Source: Agarophyton chilense (Eukaryota; Rhodophyta; Florideophyceae; Gracilariales; Gracilariaceae). From it: a stretch of DNA of 64,000 bases. Positions 54,122 to 62,704 of the stretch are shown here, one piece after another (the first letter of the stretch is position 1; every line of letters begins with the position of its first letter). The notes under the pieces are model-generated. The model made no database searches. It was not told the DNA's origin and saw nothing but the letters and a program-made list of their open reading frames with translations. Where the stretch lies: NCBI GenBank assembly GCA_030374765.1, contig JARGXX010000068.1:3720001-3784000 (forward strand), read 5' to 3'. A program made the position numbers and the translations under genes.

Positions 54122-54277
54122 GAGAAAGACATACCGGTATAGGCGACGCGCGTCTCGGCTGCTCCGGCGTGCTTAAATGCGCCGCGCGGCCAGGACGAGC
54201 CGCATGCTGACAGTCATAACAGCAGCGCTCTATTCCCCGTGAGTCTTCACAACTATACACAAGTGTACATTAAAATG
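54122..54277. repeat. YR-1 left direct repeat
   Basis: From GAGAAAGACATACCGG to GTACATTAAAATG, nearly identical to 59057-59214. On its left (53984-54121) lies unique terminal sequence with a small hairpin (ACGAAA..TTTTCGT) that could belong to a split repeat. Confidence 0.85.
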
Positions 54278-54301
54278 AAGACCAAAGTAGAGTGGAGATG
54301 G

Positions 54302-55450
54302 TCACGTCGACGAAGGTCGCATGTGACCAAAGAACCAATATGAATGGTGGGTGACAGAAATCCGAGTGTCCAGGTATGTGCGGAACATAAGTTCCGAAGC
54401 CCAGTCCAGGCGCCGCATGACCCAGTCGCGAGGAAATCTAAGGTTGCGAAGCTCGTTATAACCACCGATACGCAAACTATGGCCCTTGTAGATGCAGCGC
54501 GGCGGAGCTGACGTGCGGGTCAGTCGAAGGGCCACATCCAAGCTAGACTGCAAGCTCGCGCCACCAAGCGTAGGCTGCGAGGATACATCGAAGAAGCCCG
54601 GGCTAGCCGGATGGAATGTGCGCCACTTCTCAAACAGAGCGATCGGGTTGTCGGTAGTCCACGCAGGGTTAGCAGGGTAGTCGAGGCAGAGAGGACGAGG
54701 AATCGTGTGGCCCTTCCGCTTAGTGACTGTGACGGAGACACACTTTGAGCCGATCTGTACATCGGCTGCGGTGATGAACCGAAGGGAGACGGAGCGAAGT
54801 TGGAAGACAAACGCGAAGACCACAGCCGCGCAGTGCCCCACCTCCACGACAGAAGCGCACGCCATGCCGTAACGTATCACGCGATGGACGAAGGACGCCG
54901 GAAACCCAATGAGCATAGGTTCCGTTGCCGGCTTGGCCCCGTGCCGCCGTCGCTAGGCGCGGACCAGTGCGCGCAAGAGTGGGGTCTGCATTGGAGTCCG
55001 AAGGTGGTGCAGCTCGTGGTAGCGCGATATTGCAGTGATGTACTGCGGCAGCGACGCGGGAGAGATCCGACCAGACAGGGACAAGAAGCCGACGTAAGCG
55101 AGCACGTCCCCTTCGGTAGCCAGAAGGGGGCAACGGTCTTCCTCATCGCAGAAGGCCAGCCACGCACGCAGTTGGCTAACGCGATTGTCCCACGTGCTGG
55201 CCGCCCAGGTGTCCACGGACAACAGCCTAGCAGCCTTGGCAGCACCGCCCGTCACCGAGTGTTCGCCCGTCGCAGCGAGGACGGTCATGCGGATGCCTGT
55301 GGAAAAGGCGTCCCGAAGTTGATCCTTGCGACGACTAGGTTCCACTTCGGGTTGACGCGCCGGGCGTCCCGTTGCAGGGGCCGGTCTGGGCATGGCAACA
55401 AGACGTCGAGCGCGCTGGATAGCTGCTCGAGCTGACGGAACCAGGGCTGG
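54302..55450 (-). pseudogene. YR-1 tyrosine recombinase, one stop
   Basis: The frame runs through 54953, where a TAG interrupts RALVRA..RRRHG, and continues to 54302. The N-terminal SAM-like half: KAARLLSVDTWAASTWDNRV, SQLRAWLAFCDEEDR, VLAYVGFLSLSGRI. The catalytic half: VVFAFVFQLRSVSL (first Arg), VTVTKRKGHTIPRPL (beta-turn Lys), IYKGHSLRIGGYNEL (H-x-x-R) and SELMFRTYLDTRI (nucleophile Tyr). All four catalytic positions are present. It starts in a frame overlapping the RNase H ORF. The enzyme would integrate a circular DNA intermediate. Confidence 0.88.
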
Positions 55451-56014
55451 ACTGGCCAGTAGGGCGCCAGCAACACTGCGCTGGCGTGTTCCGCTTGGAT
55501 CTTGTGGAGGACGTGCGGCAAAAGGTCGAACGGCAGGTTCCACAGTCTTGCTCGCCCATCGTCCCAAGGCTCCGCCATATGCGTAGCCAGGTAACGCCGG
55601 CGCGCCGGGTAGGTGTCGCCCAGCGGACGGTCGGCGAAGACGACGGAATCCAGCTTGTGCTCCATCTTGATGGATGCCACGACCCGCTCCGTCGCTCGCA
55701 GGTCGCCCGGGTCCCATTTGCGGGACAGGGCGTCGGCGTAGCGGTTGACAGCCGAAGGGAGCCAGCGCGCTTCGATAAAAACTCCGAGGGCCGTCATGAG
55801 ACGGTGCAGCCGCCGGAGCTCGCTCATCATCGGCTTGGAAGAGCTTACCATGGCGTTTATGACGTAGACGAGGGCCGCGTTGTCCTCGTGCAGAAGCAGC
55901 TGCCGCACGCTCAGCTTGTTGATGTAGCGCGCGAAGGAGCGCGCCAGTAGGAGGCGAACCGCCCGCAACTCGCGCAACGTGATGGAGTGCAAGCGGTCCT
56001 CCGCCTTCCAGAAG
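55285..56014 (-). pseudogene. YR-1 RNase H, second half, and linker
   Basis: Directly after solo LTR-2: QGFWKAEDRLHSITLRELRA, SVRQLLLHEDNAALVYVIN (RNase H Asp region), WLPSAVNRYADALSRKWDPG. The first half is at 57070-56814. Discounting the 794-bp LTR and one 5-bp TSD (799 bp) puts both halves in one frame. The remaining codons to 55285 are a linker (PWDDGRARLWNLPFDLLPHV) common between RNase H and recombinase in DIRS-like elements. Confidence 0.85.
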
Positions 56015-56019
56015 CCTTG

Positions 56020-56813
56020 TGTAGTGCAACGCCAAGGGCGGCGGAAACACACGAAGATGTCCGAGTCTTCCTCCAAGGAGGGTAGCACGGCGACGGAGTC
56101 TCTCCGGAGTGAACACGACTAAGTCGGGGTGTAAGGCCGATGTTCACCGGCACGCCAAGCGGGGAGAGTGCGGGATGCTAGAAGGGAGCAGACCAGGTAT
56201 GAGCTGTATTCCACGGGAGTGGGCAAGTGATAAAGGGGGGACCACCCAGTGGGGGCGATCGGGGGCAGGGGCCACGAGAGCCAAAAGAAATATGTAGCAA
56301 ACCCAATACTGGGGCGAGAACACGGCAGTGGTATGAAAGATATACACGCTAACAGCAGTGAGACTCCTGTTGACACAGGGTGGATAAGTCTACCGTTAGT
56401 AACGCGGCTTCACCTCCGTAGAGTGTGGAAGACTCGCGAAAGCGGAAAAAGACTTAGAGCCAAGAACCCTGGTTGGGGAGGTTTACTGAGTGTCAGGGCG
56501 AGATCGCCCTGGCACTATATAGTGTAGAATACTGTAAAGAGCTCTCTAACCTAGTGTAATAAAGCTAAATAAATAGAGAAATATCCAGCTATGCTGTGCC
56601 AACCTGTCCTGGGCCACCCGTGGTACACGTGGGTAAGTCACACCCGAATCGGGGCCACGGCGCACGGCCGCCGGTGCACTTCGCGTACAACGCGTATACA
56701 CCTGGCTACGCCAGCCCGCTAGTAGCGGTATTACTCATAGATCTCACAAGTATCGCCCGAGGCGGAAAAACAACCAAGTCCTGGAAAACGGCCCTCACGA
56801 GGGTTGCACTTCA
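56020..56813. mobile_element. Solo LTR-2, inserted in the YR-1 RNase H gene
   Basis: Starts TGTAGTGCAACGCC and ends GGGTTGCACTTCA; flanked by a perfect CCTTG duplication (56015-56019 and 56814-56818). Same family as solo LTR-1: shared ends, CTTCCTCCA.GGAGG, GGTGTAAGGCCG, TAGTGTAATAA..TAAATAAATAG and the terminal AAAACGGCCCTCACGAGGG-type block. No internal element sequence remains. It is the innermost layer of the nest. Confidence 0.92.
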
Positions 56814-57070
56814 CCTTGCGCTGTCCATTGCCCAGGCGAGCCTGCCGTCTCGTCAGTACCAAGAGTGCCGCCGTACCCAACATCTGCGGCGTCGCTGTGA
56901 AGCGTGAGCGCCGGGCGCGCCGGACGCAAATCGCGGCCCTCACCGCGCGTCATCGACCGCCAAAAGTGCAAGTCGCGCAGCGACTGGCGCGAGAGTCGCA
57001 CCCTGCCAGGGGCCCGCCGAAGGGGAGTCGCACCTCCCCGAGGAGCTCCATCAACCGAAATTAGCGGCAC
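56814..57070 (-). pseudogene. YR-1 RNase H, first half
   Basis: RVRLSRQSLRDLHFWRSMTR (RT-RNase H junction typical of DIRS-like elements) and PALTLHSDAADVGYGGTLG (first RNase H Asp), then GSPGQWTAQG at the solo LTR-2 insertion site. The frame differs from that of the RT ORF ending at 57051, so a frameshift separates them. Confidence 0.85.
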
Positions 57071-58256
57071 ACAGTGGAATTTTGTCGCTCCACTCTACGG
57101 CCTCCGCGGCTCTCGCAAGCTCGCGCCACGTCGGCCTCTGCTCGCGTCGCTGCCGACTTTTCCCACGCTCCTCTCGCTCGGCGGCGGCCATGTCGAAATA
57201 CAGTGACCGACTGCAGAAGCGAGCGAGAGGCAGAGCGAGGCCGAGAGAGACGCAAACGCCGCAAAAGTGTCGAAGGAGGCGCAGAGGCACGAGCCTCCGA
57301 TTCCTCCGCGCCACTGCAAGGAGCTTCTCCGCCAGGCGCCGCACGCGCACGACCTTCTCGTCCGCAACGTAGATGCGCATCGCGACCGTATCGACGTGCA
57401 CGCCGAGGTGGTCGAGCCGCTGCGAGCCCGACCAGCAGCCCTTCGTGGGGTGCCGAGAGAGCCCAAGCGACGCCAGAGGGTCGCTCAACGTCGCCCGCGC
57501 CCGCGCGCAGTCAGCCGGCGTGGACGCAACTCCCGGTGCCGCCGGCGCCAGCAGGAAATCGTCGATGTAGGGTAGTATTCGCCACCGCAGTCGAGCGCGG
57601 ACGTAGCGCACAAGCGGACGCATCAGCTTGGTGATCCAGCGCGCGGACGGCCCCCAACCGAAGGGGAGCGCCACGCAGCGGTAGTACTCGTTGTTGTAGA
57701 GGAAGATGAAGAAGTCCTTCATGTCGGGATGCAGGCGGAGATGACGGTAGCCGCCTCTGATGTCGAACGACATGAGATGATCTCCTTTATCCAGCTGCAG
57801 CGCGAAAGACGTCAACGTTTCCATGCGCACACCCTGCTTGGGCCAATGTTTGCTCTGACGCGATAAGTTGATAACGAACCGCGCCTTCCGTCCGCTTCCT
57901 TCGCCCGTCCACGTCGTGAAGGCAGAGGACACAATCTTGCCCTCCGCCACGCACTCCTTGGCGTATCCTTCAGTGATACGCTCGTAGACGCCGGTCCTTA
58001 GACCGGCAGCGAGGTCGGTTAGGGCATACGCCCTATCTTCCTCGCTTTGCGGAACATCCCGAAGTACAACGCCATCCCTGAAGGGTACGGTATGCATCTC
58101 CCTTATGCCATACAAGATAGCGCGAGTCAAGTACTCCGAGGCGCCCAGCTGAGACCGCCATCGGTCCCAACGGTGGGCGACTTGGCTCCACAGAGGTCGC
58201 TCCGTCTGGACCCTTGCGGCCACGGGCGGCGTCAACGCCGCCGTTGCGTCCGTCAC
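57051..58256 (-). pseudogene. YR-1 reverse transcriptase
   Basis: 401-codon frame: RKARFVINLSRQSKHWPKQG, DKGDHLMSFDIRGGYRHLRL (first catalytic Asp), YRCVALPFGWGPSARWITKL, WRILPYIDDFLLAPAAPG (YIDD). Then KGCWSGSQRLDHLGVHVDT and the thumb. The order and wording (LPFGWGPSP-like, Y-I-D-D-F-L) are those of DIRS/Ngaro RTs. The frame opens with GTG at 58256, overlapping the Gag stop in the string GAGTGACG, a -1 relation. The domain itself is intact; it is marked broken because the frame is lost before RNase H. Confidence 0.88.
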
Positions 58257-58984
58257 TCTGTCTGGTCAGAGCAGGCAGCAACGTTACCGTTCCGCTTCTT
58301 CTTCTTCTTAGACCCGGCGCCTTGCACCCTCGCCCTGGCGAGGACCTTGGCAGCCTCGATCTCAATCTTAGCATTGAGCGTATCGCGCGCCTGACGATGA
58401 GCATCTGAAAACACCGCGTCGGTCGTCTGCTCCACCAAGAACGACATCTGCCGAGCGGTTTCGACTCCGTGTTCATTGATGTCCCTGAAATACTGCCCGC
58501 GCATCATCAGGACCTCTCGGACTGCTTTCATAGCCTCCTCGGCTAAGGCGAGCCGCTTGACAAACGTCTCATCGTTGCCGTCGAAGGTGCGGGCGATGTT
58601 CATCGCACTGATGGCCATGTCCGCCCACACTCCGGCGGCGTTAATATACTCCCATTCCTTTGCCGATCGGCGATCCTTGTTCTTCAGCGTCGTGAGGAAT
58701 GCGTCCATCTGCGGCTTGAAGAAGCCCATGTGGCTAACAGGCACATGAGGCCCCCGCGCAAAGAGACTGCCCTCACCGACGATATTCAACGCATTGAGCT
58801 CTTGCACCACTTTTGCCTGTTGCAGCCTCGTAGGCTGCGCCGTCACCCACAGCGCACGCAACTGCGCCGTTGTGCCACCAGCACCGCGAAATGTGGCGTT
58901 GGCGATGTCCCGGTCGGGCAGGGCTAGTGAGTCGGCTGGCTGCTCTGCCGGTCCGGCGAGCCCGGGGCGTGGTTGATCGCTCAT
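58253..58984 (-). CDS. YR-1 Gag-like protein (243 aa)
   Basis: Intact ORF from ATG at 58984. Mostly alpha-helical: VVQELNALNIVGEGSLFARG, FFKPQMDAFLTTLKNKDRRS, RLALAEEAMKAVREVLMMRG. It has a lysine-rich tail (GSKKKKKRNGN) near the C-terminus and no zinc knuckle. Position upstream of RT and the basic tail indicate the nucleic-acid-binding structural protein of the element. No sequence family was recognised. Confidence 0.75.
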   Translation of the reverse strand: MSDQPRPGLAGPAEQPADSLALPDRDIANATFRGAGGTTAQLRALWVTAQPTRLQQAKVVQELNALNIVGEGSLFARGPHVPVSHMGFFKPQMDAFLTTLKNKDRRSAKEWEYINAAGVWADMAISAMNIARTFDGNDETFVKRLALAEEAMKAVREVLMMRGQYFRDINEHGVETARQMSFLVEQTTDAVFSDAHRQARDTLNAKIEIEAAKVLARARVQGAGSKKKKKRNGNVAACSDQTE

Positions 58985-59056
58985 GTTGATGCGTTGCAGC
59001 ACTTTGTTCGTGCACAGTAGAAGATGTCACCGCCAGAGTTTGGGGTAGTTCTCGAG

Positions 59057-59212
59057 GAGAAAAAGACATACCGGTATAGGCGACGCGCGTCTCGGCTGCT
59101 CCGGCGTGCTTAAATGCGCCGCGCGGCCAGGACGAGCCGCATGCTGACAGTCATTACAGCAGCGCTCTATTTCCCGTGAGTCTTCACAACTATACACAAG
59201 TGTACATTAAAA
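59057..59212. repeat. YR-1 right direct repeat
   Basis: Second copy of the terminal segment, in the same orientation as 54122-54277. It runs directly into Gypsy-B LTR sequence at TGTACT (about 59213). Confidence 0.85.
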
Positions 59213-59417
59213 TGTACTAAAATGCATATAATTACAATTACTATTACTCACAATTACTCAACCAGAAGGTACATGTCAACACTACACGTGGCTGACAACA
59301 CCTAGATGGTAGCTCGCCCGGAGCTGCATGGCCGATGATCCCTCGCATACATCACCTATAAGTTCAGTGTAGTATATCGATAACCTCAAAGGTCAAACCT
59401 TCTGCCACTATAAGACA
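59213..59417 (-). repeat. Gypsy-B 5' LTR, second part
   Basis: Matches about 46067-46271, ends AAGACA, and is followed by CATTC (59418-59422), the second TSD copy. Confidence 0.9.
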
Positions 59418-60028
59418 CATTCGTTAAGTCATATTGCTTTCCAGTCAGTGAAAAATTTCCCAGCGAAGGTGGCGAGTACACAGCCATACAGCGCTTTTGC
59501 GATGATTCCGTTGCCGCTCGATTGTCATGGCGTTCGCAAGTTTATGATCCAGTCTCAAGGCATTACTTGATGATGTACAGAAAATTTCCTGACTAGTACT
59601 GGATTGAGTATGTTGATTCTTACCTTCTACGCGATTTTGCTCTTCGTGTTTTGTGTGCAAGTCCGTCGTCATCGAGCGTAAAGAGCAGCTTTAGCCTTCA
59701 TTCGCGCATTGGAAGTTCAACTCGAAACCGCTTGCTGGAGGATAAGGTGTCGCAGCTCGGTTTATGTGCGTATAATGAGTCTCTTGACTTCCCTCGAAGT
59801 AAAACGGTTAAGAAAACGTCTAAAGAAAGTCACACCGAGTTGAAATTTGTTACTGCACATAAGACGATAGCAGAGACGCTAAATGAGCAGTTGTACTACA
59901 GATTTTTCAATGACGAGTGTGGTTCATGTAATAAACCGGAGGACGCTGAAGAGGATATGTATTTAGATGATCTCGGAGACGAGCAAGGTGACCTCTTGTC
60001 AACTATAAAATCTCTCAAAATGATTTGA
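59418..60028 (+). pseudogene. hAT-1 transposase piece 3: C-terminal dimerisation domain
   Basis: The frame continues piece 2 across Gypsy-B. After FPSEGGEYTAIQRFCDD, RHYLMMYRKFPD and one TAG come DFALRVLCASPSSSSVKSSF and SLHSRIGSSTRNRLLEDKVS, the hATC motif (compare [LA]-x-x-[VI]-L-x-x-P-[AS]-S-S-x-x-x-E-R-x-F-S). The residue before the RxFS-like part reads K rather than E. The frame ends at 60028 after an acidic tail. The hATC domain dimerises the transposase and completes the DDE fold. Confidence 0.8.
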
Positions 60029-60739
60029 TGCAGACTCAATTTGCGCGGTTCAGCTAAATGTGGAAGTTACTCTCAAAAACCTAACATAATATTTGGACGG
60101 AAAATGCGTACAAGTTACGTAGCACACCACTCTAGAAATACCGTGATTGACTAGACACTGATACCGATATTCAATAGACCAGTTTGATTCGTGAACATCA
60201 TGCTTGCATGCAGTTGGTCATCATTCGAGTCACGCAGAATTCCTAGAAACCTTCAGTTTGTATCGAAGTTATCACAAAGAATCAATCTAAGCGCAAAGAA
60301 AGAAAGGAAGGAATGAAGGGAGGATGAATGCAAGCAATCTAACGCGCATGATTCAGGTTTTCCGATTCTGATGTTCTGGTCTAGTGTTCAAAACCTCAAA
60401 GTCGTGAAAAAGAGAAAAAGAAACCAGTAGCATGCAACGAGAATTCCTAAACTGCCCCACATACTCAAGAGTCGGGTTTGGAGGTCATCTGTGCTGAAGG
60501 CTGCAGAACATCCGAACCAACAAGAGCGCCGCAAAGGGTGGTACTGATCTGAACGAACCGGACAAGGCCTATGCATTGCCATCCAAAGCGTTACAGTCCG
60601 ACTCGGTCGTTGTGAAGGCCACAGAGACTCCAAAAAAGGCAACTGTGATAAGCCGAACAGCTGACAGCACCATAGGACATTCATCTGAGAGATCGGTGGA
60701 TTCTGGTAAGCAACCGACCGGGGTCAAACCATTACTGTT
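60029..60739. other. Intergenic, no firm gene
   Basis: Purine-rich A/G stretch at about 60290-60330. From about 60500 an open frame (to 60956, ATG at 60576) contains SVVVKATETPKKATVISRTA but no domain. GTAAGC at 60707 could be a splice donor. The hAT element's right end should lie near the start of this interval; no inverted repeat was found. Confidence 0.4.
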
Positions 60740-60949
60740 ATGGGAGACAGTGAGTCTAAGCCAAAGGAGAATTCAAGACCGTTTCCACAACTACCGGGAA
60801 GGAAAGGCCGCAACAGGTTCGACGCAAAGGAACCGCATGCAAGAATTGCAAGAGAGCAGAACACTGGTGCTGAAACAAGCGCTATTGCCCAAGCTATTCT
60901 CGTCTCTGGGAATGCAGACGAAGCTTCCAGAGTATTGGTTATACGTTAA
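60740..60949 (+). CDS. Small ORF, hypothetical (69 aa), doubtful
   Basis: ATG at 60740. Polar sequence (SKPKENSRPFPQLPGRKGRN, RFDAKEPHARIAREQNTGAE) ending in an Ala-rich helix (AIAQAILVSGNADEASRV). Composition looks protein-like, but the overlapping 126-codon frame at 60576-60956 competes, and a consensus splice donor (GTGAGTAAG, 60966) lies just after both stops. It could be an exon of a spliced gene I cannot assemble. Confidence 0.3.
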   Translation: MGDSESKPKENSRPFPQLPGRKGRNRFDAKEPHARIAREQNTGAETSAIAQAILVSGNADEASRVLVIR

Positions 60950-60956
60950 ACCTTGA

Positions 60957-61503
60957 TACATAAACGTGAGTAAGTCGTGTCGGTTTGCACACCTATGAAT
61001 GGTGACACACAAGCTTTCAACACCAGGAGTAAGGTCGCGTTTTTGATGTTGAATAGTAGTACCCGTATACTACTATTCAAATTTTCTTGGCTTGTGAGAG
61101 CCACGTGGAGAACGGGTTGGCGACGAGGAAATTTCCACAAGAGGGAAGAAAGTTTCCTCTACGCTGTTTCGCAGCTACATAGTATCTATTTGCGGGGCCA
61201 ATTGCAAGCAACTGTAAAAGGTGGGAATTGGCTGAAATGGTTGCTGGCAAAAAGAAGCAAGAGCGCCAGAGTTCATGAAACGAAACAGACGCAGCCACTC
61301 TCAAGCACAGCTTGTTAGTTTTTCCCTCTCCGGGAACGACGGCGGCGCTCGTTGGATTGCGCTTGAAACTTCAAGCAATTCTTTCCTCGCGTTCCTCGAA
61401 ATCCCAGGCTCAGAGATTCCCCGCTGGACACCATAGAACTGGCAAGGGGTAACCGAGCGCCCTACGCCCAAACAGTAGGAAAAATCAGTGTCTGATTCAT
61501 GCC
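60957..61503. other. Intergenic upstream of RABGGTB
   Basis: The plus ORF 60977-61318 (113 codons) and a minus ORF overlap here; neither has a motif. The last 180 bp is promoter territory for the gene at 61504; no TATA box stands out. Confidence 0.4.
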
Positions 61504-62508
61504 ATGGATGTTCTGAAACAAGAGGTCACGCCCAGTGAATCTCTTGATCTGGAGAAACACATAGCCTATATCGTCGGCCTCGAGAAGAAGACAAAAACTA
61601 CCGATGCTCTCTATTTTACTGATCACAAGCGGTTGTCCGGTGTCTACTGGGCTCTTTCTTCACTTTGTCTCATGCACAAACTTGATGTTCTCCCGAGAGA
61701 ACCCATTTTGAATTATGTCATGAGTTGTTATCACCCGGATATAGGTGCTTTTGGTGGAAACAGTGATCAGGATCCACATTTGCTTTATACGTTGTCCGCC
61801 GTCCAAGTTTTGGCTATATACGATCGCCTTGATCTTATCGATGCAGACCATGTGATGAGTAATATTGCGTCCTTGCAGAAAGGCGATGGCAGTTTTTCCG
61901 GTGATAAGTGGGGTGAAATTGATACCAGGTTCAGTTACTGTGCTCTACTATGTGCTAGTATATTGCAAGGGAAGCACATGATCGATATTCCTAATGCTGT
62001 GGATTATGTTTTAACCTGTCAGAACTTCGATGGCGGATTTGGATGCATCGTAGGCGCTGAAAGCCATGCGGGTCAGGTATTCTGTTGCGTCGGTGCACTT
62101 AGTTTAGCTGACGCTTTGCATCGAATACAAGGTGACCAAAAAGAACGACTAGCTCTATGGCTTTGCGAACGACAATTGCCATGCGGTGGGCTCAACGGCA
62201 GACCGGATAAACTTGAAGATGTGTGTTACTCATGGTGGGTACTATCAAGCTTATCAATGTTGGGGCGCATTGCTTGGATTGACGCAAACAAACTCACTGA
62301 CTTTATAATCCAAAGTGCTGATGTTGATGAAGGTGGATTCGCAGACAAGCCTGGAGACTTACCCGACGTGTTTCACACCTTCTTCGCGTTGGCTGGCCTT
62401 TCTTTGTTGGGAAGTCAGCATTTAATAGGAATCGATGCCGCATGGGCATTAACGGAAGATGTAGTTCGTAGGCTGGAAGACACCAACTTAAAGCATGCGC
62501 AACGATAG
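61504..62508 (+). CDS. RABGGTB: Rab geranylgeranyltransferase (type II) beta subunit (334 aa)
   Basis: Intronless, ATG in good context (GCCATGG). The length equals that of human RABGGTB (331 aa). It carries the alpha-alpha barrel prenyltransferase repeats: GAFGGNSDQDPHLLYTLSAV, NIASLQKGDGSFSGDKWGEI, LTCQNFDGGFGCIVGAESHA, ERQLPCGGLNGRPDKLEDVC. The zinc ligands are D239, C241 and H291 (KLEDVCYSWW and PDVFHTFFAL), matching the family positions. With the alpha subunit and Rab escort protein it transfers geranylgeranyl to C-terminal cysteines of Rab GTPases in the cytosol, needed for membrane traffic. It is tail-to-tail with the Deg protease gene, about 200 bp apart. Confidence 0.97.
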   Translation: MDVLKQEVTPSESLDLEKHIAYIVGLEKKTKTTDALYFTDHKRLSGVYWALSSLCLMHKLDVLPREPILNYVMSCYHPDIGAFGGNSDQDPHLLYTLSAVQVLAIYDRLDLIDADHVMSNIASLQKGDGSFSGDKWGEIDTRFSYCALLCASILQGKHMIDIPNAVDYVLTCQNFDGGFGCIVGAESHAGQVFCCVGALSLADALHRIQGDQKERLALWLCERQLPCGGLNGRPDKLEDVCYSWWVLSSLSMLGRIAWIDANKLTDFIIQSADVDEGGFADKPGDLPDVFHTFFALAGLSLLGSQHLIGIDAAWALTEDVVRRLEDTNLKHAQR

Positions 62509-62704
62509 CTAGCGCTCAACTGTTGCTTAGAACTATATACAGTGGTTCATTATTCATCTGAGTTTGACAAGTTTAACAATTCGTGTGGCTACGAGTATTA
62601 CGAGTGCAATCTGTTCCAATTTTCTCGTCTAAAGCCAATCACAACAATCTTTACCATTTAGTAGACGGAGAGTAGCAACGTAACTTTACATATCTTTATC
62701 CTCC

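Larger units (their letters stand above)
53984..59212 (-). mobile_element. YR-1: tyrosine-recombinase retrotransposon (DIRS/Ngaro/PAT-like)
   Basis: On minus: a Gag-like ORF (58984-58253), RT (58256-57051), RNase H (57070-56814 and about 56014-55600) and a tyrosine recombinase (about 55400-54302) instead of a DDE integrase. A 156-bp segment (54122-54277) is repeated in direct orientation at 59057-59214 with only two or three differences. Direct rather than inverted repeats favour the Ngaro/PAT style. There is no clear TSD, as expected for recombinase-mediated insertion, although AATGTACT occurs at both borders. It sits inside the Gypsy-B 5' LTR and contains solo LTR-2. Confidence 0.88.
45664..59417 (-). 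mobile_element. Gypsy-B: chromovirus (minus strand) with a tyrosine-recombinase element in its 5' LTR
   Basis: LTRs: 45664-46271 intact; the other copy is split into 53580-53983 and 59213-59417. Ends TGTCG...GACA; target duplication CATTC at 45659-45663 and 59418-59422, perfect. Polypurine tract and primer site are in place. Coding on minus: gag, PR, RT, RNase H, IN, chromodomain. By eye about 16 differences separate the two LTRs in roughly 600 bp (about 97%). All genes carry lesions. Without the nested element it would be about 8.5 kb. Confidence 0.93.
36441..60028 (+). mobile_element. hAT-1: hAT transposase relic split by two gypsy insertions
   Basis: Three plus-strand pieces (36441-36678, 45139-45663, 59418-60028) read as one coding line when the two gypsy elements between them are discounted. 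The frame offset across Gypsy-B plus one TSD copy (13,759 bp) and across Gypsy-C plus one TSD copy (about 8,465 bp) both agree with a single frame. The last piece holds the hAT C-terminal dimerisation domain. No terminal inverted repeats or 8-bp TSD of the hAT element itself were found; its N-terminal half is not in view. Confidence 0.75.

Noticed and set aside
57074-57634. Long plus-strand ORFs opposite the YR-1 RT (186 and 96 codons and others)
   Set aside because: GC-rich shadow frames of the RT gene: Arg/Ala/Pro-rich without motifs and fully antisense to a clear RT.
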